64,000 nucleotides of DNA from Lysinibacillus antri (lineage in GTDB: Bacteria > Bacillota > Bacilli > Bacillales_A > Planococcaceae), in assembly GCF_003977595.1 (NCBI RefSeq), contig NZ_RYYR01000001.1:1-64000 (forward strand), in the 5' to 3' direction. A program made the position numbers and the translations under genes. The notes below the pieces were generated by a model. The model was not told the origin of the DNA, did no database searches, and saw only the letters and a list, made by a program, of their open reading frames with translations. Every line of letters starts with the position of its first letter. The stretch's first letter is position 1. Positions 61,014 to 64,000 of the stretch are shown piece after piece.

Positions 61014-62126
61014 TTATTTTGCAGAACATTTTACGACTTCGACTAATAAATCTGCTAATTTTTCTAATTCTTCAATTGGCATACGTTCATTGGTAGTATG
61101 AATTTCTTCATAACCTACTGAAAGATTTACTGTAGGAATACCAAATCCCGAAATGACATTGGCGTCGCTTCCCCCACCCGATTGACCAAGGACCACATCA
61201 CGACCAATATTACGTACAGCTTCCACTGCTACTTGTACGACTTTATCCTTCTCAGTAACCGAAAAACCTGGATACATTAGTTTTACTTCCACTTCTGCAT
61301 GTCCTCCAAGATTTTGTGAAACTTTTTCAAACGTTTCTTTCATATGCGCTACTTGTTGATCTAATTTTTCTTTATAAATGGAGCGTGCTTCCGCTAAAAT
61401 ATATACTTCATCACAAACAATATTCGTTGCTTTTCCACCTTCAAAGCGTCCAATATTCGCCGTTGTATCTTCATCAATTCGACCTAGATTCATTTTCGCA
61501 ATCGCTTTAGCAGCTAGTGTAATGGCAGATATCCCTTTTTCTGGTGCTACCCCTGCATGAGCTGTTTTACCGAAAATTTTCGTTTCAATTTTTGCTTGGA
61601 ATGGAGCAGCTGTTACAATGCCACCTACTTTCCCATCACTATCAACTGCAAAACCATACTTCGCAATGATCTGTTCTGGATTTAATTCCTTTGCACCAAC
61701 TAAGCCACTTTCTTCCCCAGCTGTAATAATGAATTGAATTGTGCCATGTTCAATGTTTTGTTCCTTTAAACGGCGTGCCATTTCAAAAAGAGCGGCTATC
61801 CCTGCTTTATCATCAGCACCTAAAATCGTTGTGCCATCAGAATAAATATACCCATCGTCACGGATTTCTGGTTTAATTCCAGCACCTGGTACGACTGTAT
61901 CCATATGCACAGTGAAATAGATCGGCTCTACATCGAGAGACCCCTTTAATGTTGCAATAATGTTCCCTGCTCCGTGACCATTTCGAGTATGGGCATCATC
62001 CTGCAACACGTCAAAACCCATTTCTTCTAATTTATTAACTAAAATTGGGGCGATTACCTCTTCATGTTTTGTTTCAGAATCAATTTGTACAAGTTCTAAA
62101 AATTCATTTACTAAACGACTATTCAA
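61014..62126 (-). CDS. PepT-like M20-family peptidase (YqjE-like)
   Basis: This 370-aa di-zinc aminopeptidase-type enzyme has metal ligands in VHMDTVVPG (about 74-82, His and Asp), LGADDKAGIA (about 102-111, bridging Asp), the catalytic Glu pair in TAGEESGLVG (about 135-144), and Asp in FAVDSDGKVG. A lid (dimerisation) domain is at about 180-290. It matches YqjE of B. subtilis, next to yqjD and yqjC, as here. TTG start behind GGGAG. Substrate (tripeptide or N-acyl amino acid) unknown. Confidence 0.9.
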   Translation of the reverse strand: MNSRLVNEFLELVQIDSETKHEEVIAPILVNKLEEMGFDVLQDDAHTRNGHGAGNIIATLKGSLDVEPIYFTVHMDTVVPGAGIKPEIRDDGYIYSDGTTILGADDKAGIAALFEMARRLKEQNIEHGTIQFIITAGEESGLVGAKELNPEQIIAKYGFAVDSDGKVGGIVTAAPFQAKIETKIFGKTAHAGVAPEKGISAITLAAKAIAKMNLGRIDEDTTANIGRFEGGKATNIVCDEVYILAEARSIYKEKLDQQVAHMKETFEKVSQNLGGHAEVEVKLMYPGFSVTEKDKVVQVAVEAVRNIGRDVVLGQSGGGSDANVISGFGIPTVNLSVGYEEIHTTNERMPIEELEKLADLLVEVVKCSAK

Positions 62127-62248
62127 GTTGAAAACTCCCTTATTTGCTTGTTACTTACTTATTTTACGCCTCTAACTTTGCGAAAACAACCAAACTACAT
62201 TGCGAATCGATAATTTACTTAACTGAAGATTGAAACAGGAGCTTTTCA

Positions 62249-62280
62249 TGAGAGGACTAAGAACACAAGCCGCGAAGCCA
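62249..62280 (+). repeat. Fragment of the GC-rich hairpin repeat
   Basis: TGAGAGGACTAAGAACACAA and GCCGCGAAGCCA match the 5' part of copies A and B (TGAGCGGACTAAGCACACAA, GCCGCAAAGCCA) with a few changes. The rest of the element is missing; a terminator follows directly. Confidence 0.75.
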
Positions 62281-62314
62281 AAAAAAGTTGCCCAATTTAA
62301 TGCATTGGACAACT
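62280..62314 (-). terminator. Terminator of the carboxylase gene
   Basis: AGTTGCCCAAT (62286-62296) pairs with ATTGGACAACT (62304-62314) with one mismatch. On the minus strand T7 follows. It is 24 bases after the yqjD-type stop. Confidence 0.9.
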
Positions 62315-62338
62315 CGTTTAATCTATTCATGTTAAAAA

Positions 62339-63886
62339 TTATAGAGGAATATTTCCGTGCTTTTTCGCTGGTCTTGATTCTTCTTTGCCACTTAACATGT
62401 CTAAGCCTTGAATTAATTTAATACGCGTTTCTCTTGGATCGATTACATCATCAACCATACCGCGAGATGCTGCTACATAAGGATTCGCGAATTTTTCTTT
62501 ATATTCCTCAATTTTCGCAGCACGTGTTGCTTCTGGATCTTCTGATTTTGCAATATCTCCTGCAAAGATAATGTTTGCTGCCCCTGCTGCACCCATTACT
62601 GCGATTTCAGCATTTGGCCAAGAGAATACTAGATCTGCTCCAATTGATTTAGAGTTTAATGCAACATATGCGCCACCGTATGCTTTACGAAGAATAACCG
62701 TAATTTTTGGTACTGTTGCTTCTGAGTATGCATATAAAATTTTCGCACCATGACGAATAATTCCACCGTGTTCTTGTTTTACACCTGGGAAGAAACCAGA
62801 TACGTCTTCAAAGGTAATAATCGGAATGTTAAATGCATCACAAGTACGGATGAAACGTGAAGCTTTGTCGGATGAATCAATATCTAATCCGCCTGCTAAA
62901 GCTTTTGGTTGATTACATACTAAACCAACTGATTCTCCAGCAATACGTGCGAAACCAACGACAATGTTTTTCGCAAATTCAGGTTGAACTTCCATGAATG
63001 AACCTTCATCTACAACCTGCTCTACTACTTTACGAACATCGTATGATTTAGTAGGTTCGATTGGCACGCAATCAATAATATCCGGACGATAGTCATCGCC
63101 TTCTGGTTTTGGATATTTTGGTGCTTTTTCTTTATTACTTTGTGGTAAATAGCTTAATAGTTTGCGAATTTGTTCGATTGATTCTTCTTCAGATGGTGCA
63201 CGGAAATGCGCATTCCCGCTTATCGAGTTATGTACTTTTGAACCACCTAAGTCTTCAGATGAAATTTTTTCTCCCGTTACAGTTTCAATTACTTTTGGAC
63301 CAGTAATGAACATTTGTGAAGTTTTATCAACCATTAAAATAAAGTCTGTAATCGCTGGTGAATAAACTGCTCCGCCTGCACAAGGTCCCATAATAACTGA
63401 AATTTGTGGAATTACCCCTGAATAAATAGCATTACGATAGAAAATGTGACCGTATCCATCTAATGAAAGTACGCCTTCTTGAATACGTGCACCACCTGAA
63501 TCGTTAATACCGATAAATGGTGTGCCATTTTTCGCAGCTAAATCCATTACAGCAGCAATTTTTTTCGCATGCATTTCCCCAAGTGCACCGCCAAAAACAG
63601 TGAAATCCTGTGCAAATAAATAAACGTTTCGTCCATTTACTTTACCGAAACCTGTTACAACCCCGTCGCCAGGTCCAACTTGTTTGTCCATGCCAAAGTC
63701 AGTTGTTCTATGCGTAATAAATGGATTGATTTCTACAAATGTACCTTCATCTAATAATAATTCAATACGCTCACGTGCAGTAAGCTTCCCTTTTTCATGT
63801 TGCTTTTCAATACGTGCATCGCCACCACCAAGTTCGATTTCACGCTTTCGGTCATACATCTCATTAATTTTGTCGAACATATCCAT
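62339..63886 (-). CDS. mmdA: Acyl-CoA carboxylase beta subunit (propionyl/methylmalonyl-CoA carboxyltransferase, YqjD)
   Basis: This 515-aa biotin-dependent carboxyltransferase has two crotonase-like halves. The N-terminal half shows REIELGGGDARI, GDGVVTGFGKVNGR, FIGINDSGGARIQEG and MGPCAGGAVYSPAITDFI. The C-terminal half shows NIVVGFARIAGESVGLVCNQ, then FEDVSGFFPGVKQEHGGIIR and YGGAYVALNSK. It carboxylates propionyl-CoA or decarboxylates methylmalonyl-CoA with a separate biotin protein. B. subtilis has yqjD in the same place. Epimerase gene lies 2 bases upstream, as the pathway would suggest. Confidence 0.92.
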   Translation of the reverse strand: MDMFDKINEMYDRKREIELGGGDARIEKQHEKGKLTARERIELLLDEGTFVEINPFITHRTTDFGMDKQVGPGDGVVTGFGKVNGRNVYLFAQDFTVFGGALGEMHAKKIAAVMDLAAKNGTPFIGINDSGGARIQEGVLSLDGYGHIFYRNAIYSGVIPQISVIMGPCAGGAVYSPAITDFILMVDKTSQMFITGPKVIETVTGEKISSEDLGGSKVHNSISGNAHFRAPSEEESIEQIRKLLSYLPQSNKEKAPKYPKPEGDDYRPDIIDCVPIEPTKSYDVRKVVEQVVDEGSFMEVQPEFAKNIVVGFARIAGESVGLVCNQPKALAGGLDIDSSDKASRFIRTCDAFNIPIITFEDVSGFFPGVKQEHGGIIRHGAKILYAYSEATVPKITVILRKAYGGAYVALNSKSIGADLVFSWPNAEIAVMGAAGAANIIFAGDIAKSEDPEATRAAKIEEYKEKFANPYVAASRGMVDDVIDPRETRIKLIQGLDMLSGKEESRPAKKHGNIPL

Positions 63887-63888
63887 CT

Positions 63889-64000
63889 CTATTTATCCCC
63901 TTTGCCACTTTTATCACATAATTCATACAGTACTCCAAAAGAATCTTTTGGATGTAAAAATGCTACTTCTGCTCCACCTGCACCTGGTTTAGGTTCATCA
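63889..64000 (-). CDS. mce: Methylmalonyl-CoA epimerase, C-terminal part (window edge)
   Basis: The last 36 residues are visible: DEPKPGAGGAEVAFLHPKDS then FGVLYELCDKSGKGDK and TAG. The GGAEVAFLHPKDSFGVLxEL pattern is the usual C-terminus of methylmalonyl-CoA epimerase (glyoxalase/VOC fold); its Glu (in YEL) is a metal ligand. The start lies beyond the window. It is upstream of, and co-transcribed with, the carboxyltransferase (YqjC-YqjD). Confidence 0.88.
   Translation of the reverse strand, partial: DEPKPGAGGAEVAFLHPKDSFGVLYELCDKSGKGDK

Overview
The window looks like chromosome of a low-GC, spore-forming member of the Bacillales, most likely the Lysinibacillus/Solibacillus side of the family Planococcaceae (Caryophanaceae). 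Support comes from low G+C, Bacillus-type ribosome binding sites, frequent GTG and TTG starts, sporulation and coat genes (YtaF, two CotB-like proteins), and Bacillus-type control elements: two proline T-boxes, ArgR, TnrA, NsrR, PurR and BirA sites and a c-di-GMP riboswitch. The genus is an inference. I saw no rRNA, tRNA, CRISPR array or prophage.

Layout. 0-8.3 kb: right end of an IS3-family element, a c-di-GMP riboswitch with a secreted DUF5667 protein, ytaF, ilvE, an acetyltransferase, a small aspartic protease, a C-N hydrolase, a DUF421 membrane protein, two tiny paralogous proteins and an SDR. 8.5-11.4 kb: T-box-controlled proBA followed by a large hairpin repeat. 11.5-15 kb: ECF sigma factor with a probable anti-sigma factor, two CotB-like coat proteins and a DUF3889 protein. 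15.2-18 kb: argGH with ARG boxes. 18-24 kb: YqjQ-type SDR, the divergent nsrR/hmp nitric-oxide pair, a YqjP-type metallo-hydrolase and T-box-controlled proI. 24-29.5 kb: a chemoreceptor, rnz, dinB and bioY. 29.7-35.9 kb: an ArsB-like permease, a four-gene ribA-ribD-flavin monooxygenase-HAD operon, and divergent degV. 36-43.5 kb: exonuclease/DUF294 pair, amt with a TnrA box, a YjfL/YjfM/YjfC-like membrane module and a LysM-3D protein. 43.5-47.2 kb: SDR/TetR pair, small proteins, PurR-type guaC. 47.2-53 kb: branched-chain amino acid ABC importer and tnrA. 53-60 kb: signal peptidase, acetyltransferase, FMN reductase, FUSC protein, ogt, DUF4064, a two-gene fluoride channel and DedA. 60.5-64 kb: CheW, a PepT-like peptidase and the methylmalonyl/propionyl-CoA carboxylase-epimerase pair (YqjE-YqjD-YqjC).

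How it works together. Nitrogen and amino-acid metabolism dominate: proline synthesis is tied together by two T-boxes reading the same CCT codon, arginine synthesis by ArgR sites, and ammonium and branched-chain amino acid uptake by TnrA sites, with tnrA itself next to the liv operon. The gene order yqjQ-yqjP-proI-rnz-dinB ... yqjE-yqjD-yqjC follows Bacillus subtilis, but about 32 kb of other genes sits between dinB and yqjE.

Most notable. (1) The ribA-ribD-monooxygenase-HAD operon has no ribE, ribH or FMN riboswitch and is preceded by three related palindromes, so it may make a dedicated 5-amino-6-ribitylaminouracil-derived compound. (2) Two families of structured intergenic repeats are present: a 195-bp multi-hairpin element in three copies plus a fragment that supplies the argG stop codon, and a GC-rich hairpin element in two copies plus a fragment. 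(3) A c-di-GMP-I riboswitch precedes the cell-surface protein gene.
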